Counted from the first letter of the stretch, positions 15,562 to 24,292 are shown. The stretch is 64,000 bases of DNA from Actinomadura meyerae (GCF_900188445.1 NZ_FZOR01000023.1:62001-126000), one strand, 5' to 3'. Numbers and translations: made by a program. The notes: generated by a model from the letters alone, not told the origin.

Positions 15562-16365
15562 ATGACGCGACGGTTCGCCGTCAACTGCTCGATCCTGTTC
15601 ACCGAGCACCCGCCGCTGGAGCGCCCGGCGGCGGCGCGCGCGGCGGGCTTCGGCGAGGTCGAGTTCTGGTGGCCGTGGAACGGCGAGCCCGAACCGTCCG
15701 CCGCCGACACCGACGCGTTCTGCCGGGCGATCGAGGACGCGGGTGTGCGGCTCATCGCGCTGAACCTCTACGCGGGCGACATGGCGGCGGGGGAGCGGGG
15801 CGTGCTGTCCGACCCGTCCCGCGTGGAGGAGTTCCGCCGGAGCCTCGACGCGCTGCTGCGGGTCGCCGAGCGCACGGGCGCCCGGTCGTTCAACGCGCTC
15901 TACGGGCAGCGCCTCGGCGGCGCGGACCCCGCCGAGCAGGACCGGGTCGCGACCGAGAACCTCGTCCACGCCGCCGGACGGGTCGGCGAGATCGGCGGGA
16001 CGCTGCTCATCGAGCCGCTGGCGCGCGGCCTCAACGGCGCCTACCCGCTGGAGACGGCCGCCGACGCCGCAGGGGTGGTGGCCCGCGTCCGCGACGCGGG
16101 CGCGCCGAACGTCCGGATCCTGTACGACACCTTCCACCTGGCGACGAACGGCGACGACCTGGAGAAGGCCGCGCGGGCGCACGCCGCCGGCATCGGGCAC
16201 GTCCAGATCGCGGACGCGCCCGGCCGGGGGCGCCCCGGCACCGGCCGGATCGACTTCGGCCGGGTCTTCGCCGTCCTCGACGACATCGGGTACGGCGGCC
16301 GGATCTCCCTCGAATACGTGCCGCGGGGGCCCTCGGCGGAGGAGTTCGCGTGGACGACCTCCTGA
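15562..16365 (+). CDS. hyi: Hydroxypyruvate isomerase-like TIM barrel
   Basis: 267 aa, xylose-isomerase-like TIM barrel. FAVNCSILFTEHPPLERPAAA, EFWWPW, LIEPLARGLNG and LYDTFHLATNGDD are typical of Hyi/OtnI. It isomerises hydroxypyruvate and tartronate semialdehyde, linking glyoxylate from ureidoglycolate to glycerate. No glyoxylate carboligase gene is in the window. A good ribosome binding site (GAGGAGC) precedes ATG 15562. Its 3' end overlaps the start of allB by 16 bp. Confidence 0.88.
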   Translation: MTRRFAVNCSILFTEHPPLERPAAARAAGFGEVEFWWPWNGEPEPSAADTDAFCRAIEDAGVRLIALNLYAGDMAAGERGVLSDPSRVEEFRRSLDALLRVAERTGARSFNALYGQRLGGADPAEQDRVATENLVHAAGRVGEIGGTLLIEPLARGLNGAYPLETAADAAGVVARVRDAGAPNVRILYDTFHLATNGDDLEKAARAHAAGIGHVQIADAPGRGRPGTGRIDFGRVFAVLDDIGYGGRISLEYVPRGPSAEEFAWTTS

Positions 16366-17642
16366 TCAGGTCGCGCCGCGCCGTGCTGCCGGACGGCGAG
16401 CGCCCCGCCGCCGTCTCCGTCCGCGGCGGCCGGATCACCGCGGTCTCGCCCTACACGGCCGGCGTCCCCGCCGCCGCCTCGGTCGACCTCGGGGACGTGG
16501 CGCTGCTGCCGGGCCTGGTCGACACCCACGTCCACGTCAACGAACCGGGCCGCACCGAATGGGAGGGCTTCACCACCGCGACCCGGGCCGCCGCCGCGGG
16601 CGGCGTCACCACGCTCCTCGACATGCCGCTCAACGCGCTCCCGCCGACCGTCGACCCGGCCGCCCTCGCCGCCAAGCGCGCGGCCGCCGAGGGCGCCTGC
16701 GCCGTGGACGTCGGCTTCTGGGGCGGTGCCGTCCCCGGCAACCTGGCGTCGCTGCGCCCGCTGCACGACCTCGGCGTGTTCGGGTTCAAGTGCTTCACGT
16801 CCGACTCGGGCGTCCCGGAGTTCCCGCCGCTGTCCGGGACGGAGATGCGGGCCGCGTTCCGGGAGATCGCCGCGTTCGGCGGGCTGGTGATCGTGCACGC
16901 CGAGGACCCGGCGCGGCTCAGCCCCCCGCAAGGCGGCGGCTACGCCGAGTTCCTCGCCTCACGGCCGCCGTCGGCCGAACGGCTCGCCGTGGAGCGGGTC
17001 GTCCGGCTGGTGGAGGAGACCGGGGTGCGCGCCCACATCCTGCACCTGTCGGCCGCGGACTGCCTGGACGTCCTCGCCAAGGCACGGGCGGACGGCCTTC
17101 CCGTCACCGCCGAGACCTGCCCCCACTACCTGGCCCTCTCCGCCGAAGAGGCCGACGGGACCGCCTTCAAGTGCTGCCCGCCCATCCGCGACGCCGTTAA
17201 CCGCGAACTGCTCTGGCAGGCCCTCGCGGACGGCGTCATCTCCTGCGTGGTCACCGACCACTCGCCCTGCACGCCCGAGCTGAAGCAGGGCGACTTCGTG
17301 ACCGCCTGGGGCGGCATCTCGTCCCTCCAGCTTGGCCTGCCCGTCGTCTGGACGGCCGCCCGGGAACGAGGCCACGGCCTTCACTCGGTCGTGCGCTGGA
17401 TGTCCGAGGCGCCCGCCGCGCTCGCCGCCGTCCCCGGCAAGGGCGGCATCGCCCCCGGCAACGACGCGGACCTGGTCGCCTTCGCCCCCGACGAGACGTT
17501 CACCGTCGACCCGGCGGCCCTCCACCACCGCCACCCCGTCACCCCCTACGCGGGCCGGACGCTCACCGGCGCCGTCCGGACCGCCTGGCTGCGCGGCGAG
17601 CCCACCGGCCGCGGGCGCCTGCTCCACCGGGAAGAGAGATGA
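16350..17642 (+). CDS. allB: Allantoinase
   Basis: 430 aa from GTG 16350, which has GGAGG at the right distance inside the 3' end of hyi. Cyclic amidohydrolase: DTHVHVNEPGRTEWEGF holds the first metal His pair. The Lys in FGFKCFTSDSGVPEFPPL is the carboxylated bridging residue, followed by VHAEDP, ILHLSAADC and VTDHSPC. Opens the ring of allantoin to allantoate. Its stop overlaps the allantoicase ATG. Confidence 0.95.
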   Translation: MDDLLIRSRRAVLPDGERPAAVSVRGGRITAVSPYTAGVPAAASVDLGDVALLPGLVDTHVHVNEPGRTEWEGFTTATRAAAAGGVTTLLDMPLNALPPTVDPAALAAKRAAAEGACAVDVGFWGGAVPGNLASLRPLHDLGVFGFKCFTSDSGVPEFPPLSGTEMRAAFREIAAFGGLVIVHAEDPARLSPPQGGGYAEFLASRPPSAERLAVERVVRLVEETGVRAHILHLSAADCLDVLAKARADGLPVTAETCPHYLALSAEEADGTAFKCCPPIRDAVNRELLWQALADGVISCVVTDHSPCTPELKQGDFVTAWGGISSLQLGLPVVWTAARERGHGLHSVVRWMSEAPAALAAVPGKGGIAPGNDADLVAFAPDETFTVDPAALHHRHPVTPYAGRTLTGAVRTAWLRGEPTGRGRLLHREER

Positions 17643-18625
17643 CCGACTTCACCGCGCTTCCCGACCTGGCCGTCCGCACGCTCGGCGGCTCCGTGGTCGC
17701 GGCGAGCGACGAGTCCTTCGCCGCCAAGGAGAACCTCGTCAACCCGTGGGCCCCGGCGTTCTCCCCGGAGACGTTCGGCCCGAAGGGGCAGCTCTACGAC
17801 GGCTGGGAGACGGCCCGCCGCCGCTCCGGCGGCCACGACTGGGCGCTGGTCAGGCTCGGGCTGCCCGGCGTCGTCCGCGGCGTCGTGGTCGACACCGCCT
17901 GGTTCAAGGGCAACTACCCGCCCCGCGCGTCCGTGGAGGCGTGCGCCGTGGACGGCTACCCGGCGGACCTGTCCGGCGCGGACTGGGTGGAGATCGTCCC
18001 GGAGAGCCCCCTGGAGGGCGACACCGCGCACTCCTTCCCGGTGGACGCCGAGCGGCTGTTCACCCACGTCCGGCTGAACATGTTCCCGGACGGCGGCATC
18101 GCCCGGCTCCGCGTCCACGGCGAGGTCGTCCCCGACCCCCGCCTCCTCGCCGGGCTCACCGTCGACCTCGCCGCCCTGGAGAACGGCGCCCGCGTCACCG
18201 AGTGCTCGGACATGTTCTACTCCTCGCCCGACAACATGCTGTTCCCCGGCCTGGCCCGCAACCAGGCCGAGGGCTGGGAGACGGCCCGGCGCCGCGACGG
18301 CGGCCACGACTGGGCGGTGGTACGGCTCGCCGCGCCCGGCGTGATCCGGCTCGCCGAGATCGACACCGCGAACCTGAAGTTCAACGCCCCCGGCTCGGCC
18401 GCCCTGCACGGCCGCGACGCCGCCGGGGACTGGCACCCCGTCCTGCCCCGGACGGACCTGCTCCCCGACACCAGGCACCGCTTCCGCGTGACGTCGCCCG
18501 AGGTCACGCACGTCCGGCTCGACATCCACCCGGACGGCGGCATCGCGCGGCTGCGCCTCCTGGGCGACCTGACCGAGGCCGGCGCCCGCGCGGTCGAGGG
18601 CCGCTGGAACGCCCTGAAACATTAG
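17639..18625 (+). CDS. alc: Allantoicase
   Basis: 328 aa made of two homologous jelly-roll repeats, clear from the paired segments GWETARRRSGGHDWALVRLG (first half) and GWETARRRDGGHDWAVVRLA (second half). Hydrolyses allantoate to urea and ureidoglycolate. Last gene of the purine operon. The presence of Alc rather than an allantoate amidohydrolase here means the route yields urea, not ammonia; no ureidoglycolate lyase or urease gene is in view. ATG 17639 overlaps the allB stop. Confidence 0.95.
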   Translation: MTDFTALPDLAVRTLGGSVVAASDESFAAKENLVNPWAPAFSPETFGPKGQLYDGWETARRRSGGHDWALVRLGLPGVVRGVVVDTAWFKGNYPPRASVEACAVDGYPADLSGADWVEIVPESPLEGDTAHSFPVDAERLFTHVRLNMFPDGGIARLRVHGEVVPDPRLLAGLTVDLAALENGARVTECSDMFYSSPDNMLFPGLARNQAEGWETARRRDGGHDWAVVRLAAPGVIRLAEIDTANLKFNAPGSAALHGRDAAGDWHPVLPRTDLLPDTRHRFRVTSPEVTHVRLDIHPDGGIARLRLLGDLTEAGARAVEGRWNALKH

Positions 18626-18662
18626 GCAAACCATTGACGGCCGCCAGGTATCTGCCTAAATT
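18622..18662 (+). promoter_or_regulatory. Inverted repeat and possible promoter before the secreted hydrolase
   Basis: TTAGGCA (18622-18628) is repeated inverted as TGCCTAA (18653-18659). Between and over them lie TTGACG (18634-18639) and, 17 bp on, TAAATT (18657-18662), a plausible -35/-10 pair. The leader to ATG 18782 would be about 110 nt. Confidence 0.45.
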
Positions 18663-18781
18663 CTGAGCACCCGTCGCCCCTGCACTCCCCTTCACTCCCG
18701 TTCGCGGCCAGATGTTCGACAAATTCCTGACGCCCGCTACGCCCACATCCATTTATTGAGCCCGGCCCAGGAGGAACCCCC

Positions 18782-20137
18782 ATGAAACGACTCCAGGCAG
18801 GTGCGCTCGCCGCCGTCCTGGCGGCGCCCTTGGCCCTCACCCCGGCGGCCCAGGCGTCCGCCGCCCCCGCGCACTACACCGGGACGCTCCCCGACGGCGC
18901 CACCTGGATCGCCGACGTCCCGGCGCACTGGAACGGCACGCTCGTCCTGTTCAGCCACGGGTTCGGGCCCCTCACCCCGGCCGACCGCCCGAGCGAGGCC
19001 GCCGGGAAGGCCCTCCTCGACCGCGGCTACGCGCTCGCCGGCTCGTCCTACGACCCGAACGGCTCCCTGTGGGCCCTCGGCAGCGCCGTCCGCGACCAGA
19101 TCGGCACCCGCGACGCGCTCGTGAAGCTCATCGGCCGCCCCCGCCGCACCCTCGCGCTCGGGCAGTCCATGGGCGGTCTCGTCAGCGCCGAGCTCGCGGA
19201 GACCCGCGCCGTGGACGGCGTCCTCACGGCCTGCGGCATCGTCGGCGGCGGCGTCGACCTGAACAACTACCAGCTCAACGCGGGCCACACCATCGCGACG
19301 CTCCTCGCGCCCTCCGAGGAGATCAAGCTGACCGGCTACACCTCGCCCGAGCAGGGCGTCGCCGCCGGGACCCAGCTCACCGCGGCCGTGACGGGCGCCC
19401 AGTCCACCCCGGCCGGCCGCGCCCGCATCGCCCTGGCCTCGGCCTTCCTCAACCAGTCGTCCTGGTTCGACGGCGACTCCCCGCCCGCCCGCCGCGACTA
19501 CGCCGCGCAGGAACTCCAGCAGTACCGGTGGCTCTCCTCGGGCGTCCTGACCTTCATCTTCAGCGGCCGCTACTCGATCGACCAGGCCGCGGGCGGTGAC
19601 AGCGCCTGGAACAAGGGCCTCGACTACGCCCGCCTCCTGCGCACGTCGGCGAACTTCCGCCAGGTCAAGCACCTCTACCGCGAGGCCGGCCTGAACCTGG
19701 GCGCCGACCTCGCCGCCCTGTCCGCGACCGCGGACAAGCGGGTCGAGCCCGCGCCCCTGGCCTGGCTGACCCGCACGTCCGAACCCACGGGCCGGCTGAC
19801 CGTACCGAACCTGACCATCCACACCATCTCCGACCAGCTCGTGCCGGTCGAGCACCAGAGCGAGTACGCCCGAACCGTCCGCGCCGCGGGCCGCACCCCG
19901 CTCCTGCGCCAGGCGTACGTCAAGCGCACCGGCCACTGCAACTTCACCGCGTCCGAGTACGTGGCCTCGCTCCAGGCATTGGAGAAGCGCGTGGAGACCG
20001 GTCACTGGCCCGGCACGACCGCGAAGTCCCTGAACAAGGCCGCCGCGTCCCTCAGCCTGGATTCCGCGGCCTTCACCCCGTACCGCCCGGCCCCCCTCGT
20101 CGTCCAGCCCGCCCGCCCGCGCACTACCCGACGGTAA
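18782..20137 (+). CDS. Secreted alpha/beta hydrolase
   Basis: 451 aa. A Sec signal peptide with a basic start (MKRLQ), Ala-rich core and cleavage probably after AQASA (about residue 27). The fold has an HGFGP oxyanion-hole segment and the nucleophile elbow LALGQSMGG (Ser about residue 124). The acid is probably in ISDQLVP and the His in KRTGHCNF near residue 383. An extracellular esterase, lipase or peptidase; the substrate is not evident. AGGAGG precedes ATG 18782. It stands as a single gene. Confidence 0.85.
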   Translation: MKRLQAGALAAVLAAPLALTPAAQASAAPAHYTGTLPDGATWIADVPAHWNGTLVLFSHGFGPLTPADRPSEAAGKALLDRGYALAGSSYDPNGSLWALGSAVRDQIGTRDALVKLIGRPRRTLALGQSMGGLVSAELAETRAVDGVLTACGIVGGGVDLNNYQLNAGHTIATLLAPSEEIKLTGYTSPEQGVAAGTQLTAAVTGAQSTPAGRARIALASAFLNQSSWFDGDSPPARRDYAAQELQQYRWLSSGVLTFIFSGRYSIDQAAGGDSAWNKGLDYARLLRTSANFRQVKHLYREAGLNLGADLAALSATADKRVEPAPLAWLTRTSEPTGRLTVPNLTIHTISDQLVPVEHQSEYARTVRAAGRTPLLRQAYVKRTGHCNFTASEYVASLQALEKRVETGHWPGTTAKSLNKAAASLSLDSAAFTPYRPAPLVVQPARPRTTRR

Positions 20138-20172
20138 CAGAGAGTGAGATCAATCACACAGCGAGTCATCCA

Positions 20173-20217
20173 ATAGTGAAACTATCCAACGGTGATCGCA
20201 AAGTAACGTTCCGTGCA
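20173..20217 (+). promoter_or_regulatory. Palindrome and leaderless promoter of the Rpn-like gene
   Basis: A 13-bp palindrome with arms ATAGT/ACTAT lies at 20173-20185. A -10-like TAACGT (20204-20209) is 7 nt before ATG 20217, and there is no Shine-Dalgarno. TCCAAYRGTGA occurs twice here as a direct repeat. Confidence 0.5.
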
Positions 20218-21116
20218 TGGTCACCGCAGAACACGAGTCCCCCATAAAGATCATCCGGGACCATCCCGAGGTCATCGTCCAACTCCTGGAGGTCGCCTTC
20301 GACATCAAGGTGTCCGCGGACGCCACGATCAGGTCGGCGAGCGAGGCGTGCACCCAGCTCGCCCCGACCGCCTACACCGCCGACAACGTCGTGGAGATCT
20401 ACGAAGGCGCCTCCACCGAACCGACGCTCAGCGTCGTCGCCGAGACCCAGCGGGGAGTGGACGCCAGGAAGCACCGCAGCTGGCCGCTCTACGTCGCCGA
20501 GCAGTTCGCCAAGACCCTGCGTCCGTGCTACCTGGTCGTCATCTCGCCCAGGCGGTCGGTGGCCGACTGGGCGCGGCAGCCGATCAAGCTCGGCCATCCG
20601 GGGTTCGACCTCACGCCCCTGGTGGTGGGTCCGGGCACCGGCCCGCTCATCACGAGCACGCACCAGGCCGCGCGGATGCCGGAGATGACCGTCCTCAGCG
20701 CCCTGGCCAACGTAACGCCCCACACCAGGGAGTTCAAGGAGATCACCCATGCCGCCCTGGCCACCATCGACAACCAAAATGAGAAGAGCGGCGAGCTATA
20801 CACTGACATGGTGATGGCCGTGCTCTCGAACGCCGCCAAGCAGATCCTGGAGGAGTACGTGACCACCGGTACCGCGGACTACAAGTTCAAGAGCGAGCCC
20901 TTCCTCCGCCACCGCGCCGAAGGCAGGGCCGAAGGCAAGGCCGAGGGCAGGGCCGAGGGTGAGGCCGAAGCGCTTCTGGTGATCCTCGAAAATCGTGGTG
21001 TGGGTGTGTCCGGCGCCGCGCGGGAGCGGATTCTGGCCTGCCGCGACGAGTCGGTGCTGCGGGAGTGGCTGCGTCGTGCGCTCACCGCGACGTCGGTCGA
21101 CGAGCTGTTCCGCTGA
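20217..21116 (+). CDS. Rpn/PD-(D/E)XK-like nuclease family protein
   Basis: 299 aa. It resembles actinomycete proteins of the Rpn/PD-(D/E)XK transposase-like group. ADNVVEIYEG is followed by a strand with SVVAETQRG (E-x-Q core), then RKHRSWPLYVA. After a helical middle, the C-terminus has a GRAEGKAEGRAEGEAEA repeat helix and a small domain ending TSVDELFR. In E. coli, RpnA-type proteins are DNA endonucleases with antiphage toxicity. No Shine-Dalgarno; leaderless start predicted. A short copy of its C-terminal domain follows 29 bp downstream. Family assignment is by pattern; enzymatic activity is inferred. Confidence 0.72.
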   Translation: MVTAEHESPIKIIRDHPEVIVQLLEVAFDIKVSADATIRSASEACTQLAPTAYTADNVVEIYEGASTEPTLSVVAETQRGVDARKHRSWPLYVAEQFAKTLRPCYLVVISPRRSVADWARQPIKLGHPGFDLTPLVVGPGTGPLITSTHQAARMPEMTVLSALANVTPHTREFKEITHAALATIDNQNEKSGELYTDMVMAVLSNAAKQILEEYVTTGTADYKFKSEPFLRHRAEGRAEGKAEGRAEGEAEALLVILENRGVGVSGAARERILACRDESVLREWLRRALTATSVDELFR

Positions 21117-21145
21117 CGGCCGCTCAACGCGAGGGAGAGCGGAAC

Positions 21146-21430
21146 GTGTCGGAGGGATACGTGGCCACCGGTACCGAGGAATACAGGTTCAGGAGCGAGC
21201 CCTTCCTCCGCCACCGGGCTGAAGGCAGGGCTGAGGCCTGGGCTAAGGCCTATGCCGAGGGCAGGATCGAAGGCATGGCCGAGGCGCTTCTGCTGGTGCT
21301 CGAAGGTCGCGGTGTGAGGGTGTCTGATGCCGCGCGGGAGCGGATTCTGGCGTGCCGCGACGAGTCGGTGCTGCGGGAATGGTTGCTGCGGGTCGGCATC
21401 GTGGCATCGGCCGACGAGTTGTTCGGCTGA
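21146..21430 (+). CDS. Free-standing Rpn C-terminal domain (possible RpnS-like antitoxin)
   Basis: 94 aa from GTG 21146, with a strong purine-rich ribosome binding site (GAGGGAGAG, 21131-21139). It repeats only the C-terminal part of the preceding protein: YVATGTEEYRFRSEPFLRHR versus YVTTGTADYKFKSEPFLRHR, then a divergent AEG-rich helix and an almost identical ARERILACRDESVLREWL. The nuclease core is absent. Either a decayed duplicate or a functional short form; the intact frame and good ribosome binding site favour function. A terminator hairpin follows. Confidence 0.65.
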   Translation: MSEGYVATGTEEYRFRSEPFLRHRAEGRAEAWAKAYAEGRIEGMAEALLLVLEGRGVRVSDAARERILACRDESVLREWLLRVGIVASADELFG

Positions 21431-21458
21431 CTGTCCGCTCCGCGCTTGAGGAGCTGAA

Positions 21459-21486
21459 CCGGCGTCCCCGGGGGTGGGGACGCCGG
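21459..21486. terminator. Terminator hairpin, convergent genes
   Basis: Perfect 11-bp stem CCGGCGTCCCC (21459-21469) with GGGGACGCCGG (21476-21486) around a 6-nt loop, between the short Rpn gene and the DUF397 gene on the other strand. Confidence 0.88.
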
Positions 21487-21495
21487 CGGGGGGCG

Positions 21496-21738
21496 TCAGT
21501 GGGTCTCGGTGGGGTCTTCTTCCAGGAGGTCGTCGAACTCGCCGTCCTTGACGCCGGCGATGAAGGCGTCCCACTCGGCCTCGGTGAAGTAGAGGATCGG
21601 GCCCTCGGCGTTCTTGGCGTCGCGCATCACGACGGCCCTCTCACCGAAGTCCTTGTGCTGGACGGGGACGTCCTTGCCATCGATGAACTCGATGATGACC
21701 CCGTCGCTGAGGATCGGTTCCTGCTCGGTCACTGGCAC
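21496..21738 (-). CDS. DUF397 domain protein
   Basis: 80 aa. The C-terminal half, VVMRDAKNAEGPILYFTEAE followed by WDAFIAGVKDGEFD, matches the DUF397 core. In streptomycetes such small proteins often sit beside XRE-type (WhiJ-like) regulators and modulate them. No XRE gene is adjacent here, so it is an orphan. The acidic C-terminus is typical. Function unknown. Confidence 0.8.
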   Translation of the reverse strand: MPVTEQEPILSDGVIIEFIDGKDVPVQHKDFGERAVVMRDAKNAEGPILYFTEAEWDAFIAGVKDGEFDDLLEEDPTETH

Positions 21739-21816
21739 ACCTTCTTCGTCCTGGCTCCTGTCGGGTTCAAGGCTAGTGCGGAAGGGGCCCGCGCCACACG
21801 GTAACCGTGCGGACGC

Positions 21817-22431
21817 TCAGGGGTCGATGAGGAGGCGGGCGGCGGTGATCTCCAGCCGGGACTGGATCTCCTCGGCGGTGGCGTTGCCGCGCAGCATCTC
21901 GATCATCTCCATCGTCCAGATGCCGGACAGCGCGCGGGCGGCGAGCCGGCGCGGGTCGTCGGCGGGGATGTCCTCCGGGGGGCCGGACGCGGCGCGCAGC
22001 AGCAGCCCGCTCATCCGCTCGCCGAAGTCGGTCTTGACGTCGGACAGCAGCAGCGAGCGGATCAGCGCCTCGGCCAGCTCCGGCTCGCGCATGAGGCCGC
22101 GGGTGGCGCGCATCAGCACCTCGACCGCGCGCTCCGGCGCGGTGCCGCCGCGGGGCGGGCGGCGCTCGATGCTGCCCTCGAGGAGGTCGAGCTCCTCGCT
22201 GACGACGGCGACGACCAGGTCCATCTTGGACGGGAAGTAGCGGTACAGCGTGCCGAGCGCCACCCCGGCCCGCTCGGAGACGGTGCGCATCTGCATCGCC
22301 TCGATCCCGCCGCGCGACGCGAGCGCCGCGGCGGCCTGCACGATACGCTTGCGCCGCTGGTGCTGGCTGCGGGAGCGCACGCCCTGCCCCGCCGGCTGAC
22401 CGTCCCCGGTCACTGTCGGCTCTGCGGTCAC
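21817..22431 (-). CDS. KstR-like TetR repressor
   Basis: 204 aa. The N-terminal TetR HTH region QHQRRKRIVQAAAALAS, then MQMRTVSERAGVALGTLYRY, closely resembles mycobacterial KstR (EAVQMRAVADRADVAVGTLYRY as I recall it). KstR represses sterol catabolism genes until it binds a steroid-CoA intermediate. GTG 22431 follows a purine-rich AAGGGAAGG. It is divergent from the fadD17-fadE operon, and similar 14-bp operators precede both. Assignment as the local steroid or acyl-CoA regulator is strong; identity with KstR itself is inferred. Confidence 0.88.
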   Translation of the reverse strand: MTAEPTVTGDGQPAGQGVRSRSQHQRRKRIVQAAAALASRGGIEAMQMRTVSERAGVALGTLYRYFPSKMDLVVAVVSEELDLLEGSIERRPPRGGTAPERAVEVLMRATRGLMREPELAEALIRSLLLSDVKTDFGERMSGLLLRAASGPPEDIPADDPRRLAARALSGIWTMEMIEMLRGNATAEEIQSRLEITAARLLIDP

Positions 22432-22495
22432 AGTCGCCTTCCCTTCTGTGCGGGCTCGGCCGCCCGACGTGTCCCCCCGAGTCTACCGCTCTTGT

Positions 22496-22509
22496 GAGAA
22501 CGTGTTATC
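22496..22509. promoter_or_regulatory. KstR-type operator upstream of the repressor gene
   Basis: 14-bp imperfect palindrome with the AACnnGTT core of the mycobacterial KstR box, lacking the outer T and A. It lies 65 bp upstream of the repressor start, consistent with autoregulation. Confidence 0.55.
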
Positions 22510-22619
22510 TGCCGCCGCGACCGCGGGTGCGGTCGCGGTCTTTCCGTATCACTCGTTTCCGCGTATTGGGCAGGCCAACCGGCGCCGACGCGGGAATGTT
22601 CCGACCTCTGGACAGAGAC

Positions 22620-22633
22620 TAGAATCTGTTCTA
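22620..22633 (+). promoter_or_regulatory. KstR-type operator over the fadD17 promoter
   Basis: TAGAATCTGTTCTA is a 14-bp palindrome with one mismatched pair and fits TnnAACnnGTTnnA except for one base. Its left half TAGAAT also makes a good -10 hexamer, so binding would block transcription. Confidence 0.7.
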
Positions 22634-22666
22634 CTTTTTCGCCGTGGGCTGGTCCGGGAGGTGGGC

Positions 22667-24292
22667 GTGGAGAGCGTCGCGGCGCTGCTGGGGGCTCGGG
22701 CGGACGACGATCGCCCCGGGCTGCGCTCCGCCGATGACGGACGGGCCTGGACATGGCGGGAGGCCGTCGCCGAGTGCGCGGTCCGCGCCGCCTGGATGGC
22801 GGGCCGCGCGGGCGCGGAGCGCCCGGTCCACGTGGGCGTGCTGCTCGACAACGTGCCCGAGATGGTGTTCCTGCTCGGCGGGGCCGCGCTCTCGGGCGCG
22901 GTGGTGGTGGCGCTGAACCCCACTCGCGGCGCCGCGGAGCTGACCGGCGACGCCGAGCGCGCCGACTGCGACCTCGTCGTCGCGCAGGACCGGTACGCGG
23001 AGAAGGCCGCCGCGCTGGGGATCCCGGTGCTGGACGCCGGCGCCCTGGAGGCCGAGCTCGCTCCCTTCGCGGGGGCGCCGCTCCCGGACGCCTCCGCGAT
23101 CGGGCCGGGCACGCTGCTCATGCTGATCTTCACGTCGGGGACGTCCGGCCGGCCGCGCGCCGTGCGGATCACCCACCGCAAGATGGTCGTGCCGGGGGAG
23201 ATGCTCGCCGAGCGCATGCTGGACCCGGAGTCGGTCGTCTACTGCCCGATGCCGCTGTTCCACTCGGGCGCGATCATGGCGGCGTACGCGCCGGCGCTCG
23301 CGGCCGGTGCCGAGCTGGTGCTGCGCGCCCGGTTCTCGGCGTCCGGCGTCCTGCCCGACGTGCGCGCGCACGGCTGCACCTATCTGCACTACGTCGGCAA
23401 GGCGCTGTCGTACGTGCTGGCCACGCCGCCCGGCGAGGACGACGCGGCCAACCCGCTGCGGTTCGCGTTCGGCAACGAGGCGGCGCCGCTGGAGCAGAAG
23501 GCGTTCGCGGAGCGGTTCGGCTGCTTCGTCGTCGACGGCTACGGCTCGACCGAGACCGCGATCTCGCTGTCGCCCGACCCGTTCGGCCCCCCGGGCGCGC
23601 TCGGGAGGCTCCCCGAGGACGTCGCCGTCCTCGACCCGGCGACCGGCGAGCCGTGCCCGCCCGCCGTGTTCGACGCCGCCGGACGCGTCGTCAACGGCGG
23701 CGAGGCCATCGGCGAGCTGGTCAAGACCGGTGACATGGGCCTGTTCGACGGCTACTACAAGGAGGACGCGCCCGACCGGATCCGCGATGGCAGGTTCTGG
23801 AGCGGCGACCTCGCCTACGCCGATGCGGACGGCTACGTGTACTTCGCGGGGCGCAGTGCCGACCGGCTCCGGGTGGACGGTGAGAACTTCGGCGCCGTCC
23901 AGGTCGAGCGCGTCCTGGCGGAGCTGCCGGGCGTCCGGCAGCTCGCCGTGTACGGGGTGCCGGACGCGGCGTCCGGCGACCAGGTGATGCTGGCCCTCGC
24001 CGCCGACGGCTTCGACCCCGAGGCGTTCGCCGCGTACCTGCGCGGCCGCGCCGACCTGGGCCCGAAGTGGGTCCCCCGGTACGTGCGGGTGGCGCGGGAG
24101 CTGCCCGCGACCGCCTCCAACAAGATCCTCAAGCGCCGGCTGGCCGTGGACGGCTGGCGCACCGACGACCCGGTGTGGTGGCGGCCCGGCCGCGACCTCG
24201 CCTACCGGCCGATGACCGCGCGGGACGCGGACGATCTGCGGGCCGAGTTCGCGCGGCGCGGCCGGCTGCACCTCCTGGAAGGGAGCGGATGA
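22667..24292 (+). CDS. fadD17: FadD17-like steroid side-chain acyl-CoA synthetase
   Basis: 541 aa from GTG 22667, with GGGAGG 5 nt upstream. ANL ligase: MLIFTSGTSGRPRAV, PMPLFHSGAIM, YLHYVGKALSYVLATPP, DGYGSTETA, VDGENFG and KRRLAVDGWRTDDPVW. Many of these stretches match M. tuberculosis FadD17 as I recall it, especially YVGKPLSYVLATP and the C-terminal adenine hinge. FadD17 activates steroid side-chain carboxylates to CoA thioesters. The two fadE genes downstream correspond to the FadE26/FadE27 pair next to FadD17 in mycobacteria. In-frame GTG 22661 is an alternative start. Confidence 0.88.
   Translation: MESVAALLGARADDDRPGLRSADDGRAWTWREAVAECAVRAAWMAGRAGAERPVHVGVLLDNVPEMVFLLGGAALSGAVVVALNPTRGAAELTGDAERADCDLVVAQDRYAEKAAALGIPVLDAGALEAELAPFAGAPLPDASAIGPGTLLMLIFTSGTSGRPRAVRITHRKMVVPGEMLAERMLDPESVVYCPMPLFHSGAIMAAYAPALAAGAELVLRARFSASGVLPDVRAHGCTYLHYVGKALSYVLATPPGEDDAANPLRFAFGNEAAPLEQKAFAERFGCFVVDGYGSTETAISLSPDPFGPPGALGRLPEDVAVLDPATGEPCPPAVFDAAGRVVNGGEAIGELVKTGDMGLFDGYYKEDAPDRIRDGRFWSGDLAYADADGYVYFAGRSADRLRVDGENFGAVQVERVLAELPGVRQLAVYGVPDAASGDQVMLALAADGFDPEAFAAYLRGRADLGPKWVPRYVRVARELPATASNKILKRRLAVDGWRTDDPVWWRPGRDLAYRPMTARDADDLRAEFARRGRLHLLEGSG

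Noticed and set aside
21146..21430. Short Rpn copy as a mere pseudogene
   Set aside because: Intact frame, strong ribosome binding site and conserved C-terminal core; kept as a gene with moderate confidence.
20217..21430. Remnant of an insertion sequence, given the transposase-like annotation of Rpn families
   Set aside because: No terminal inverted repeats, target duplication or DDE transposase found around it.
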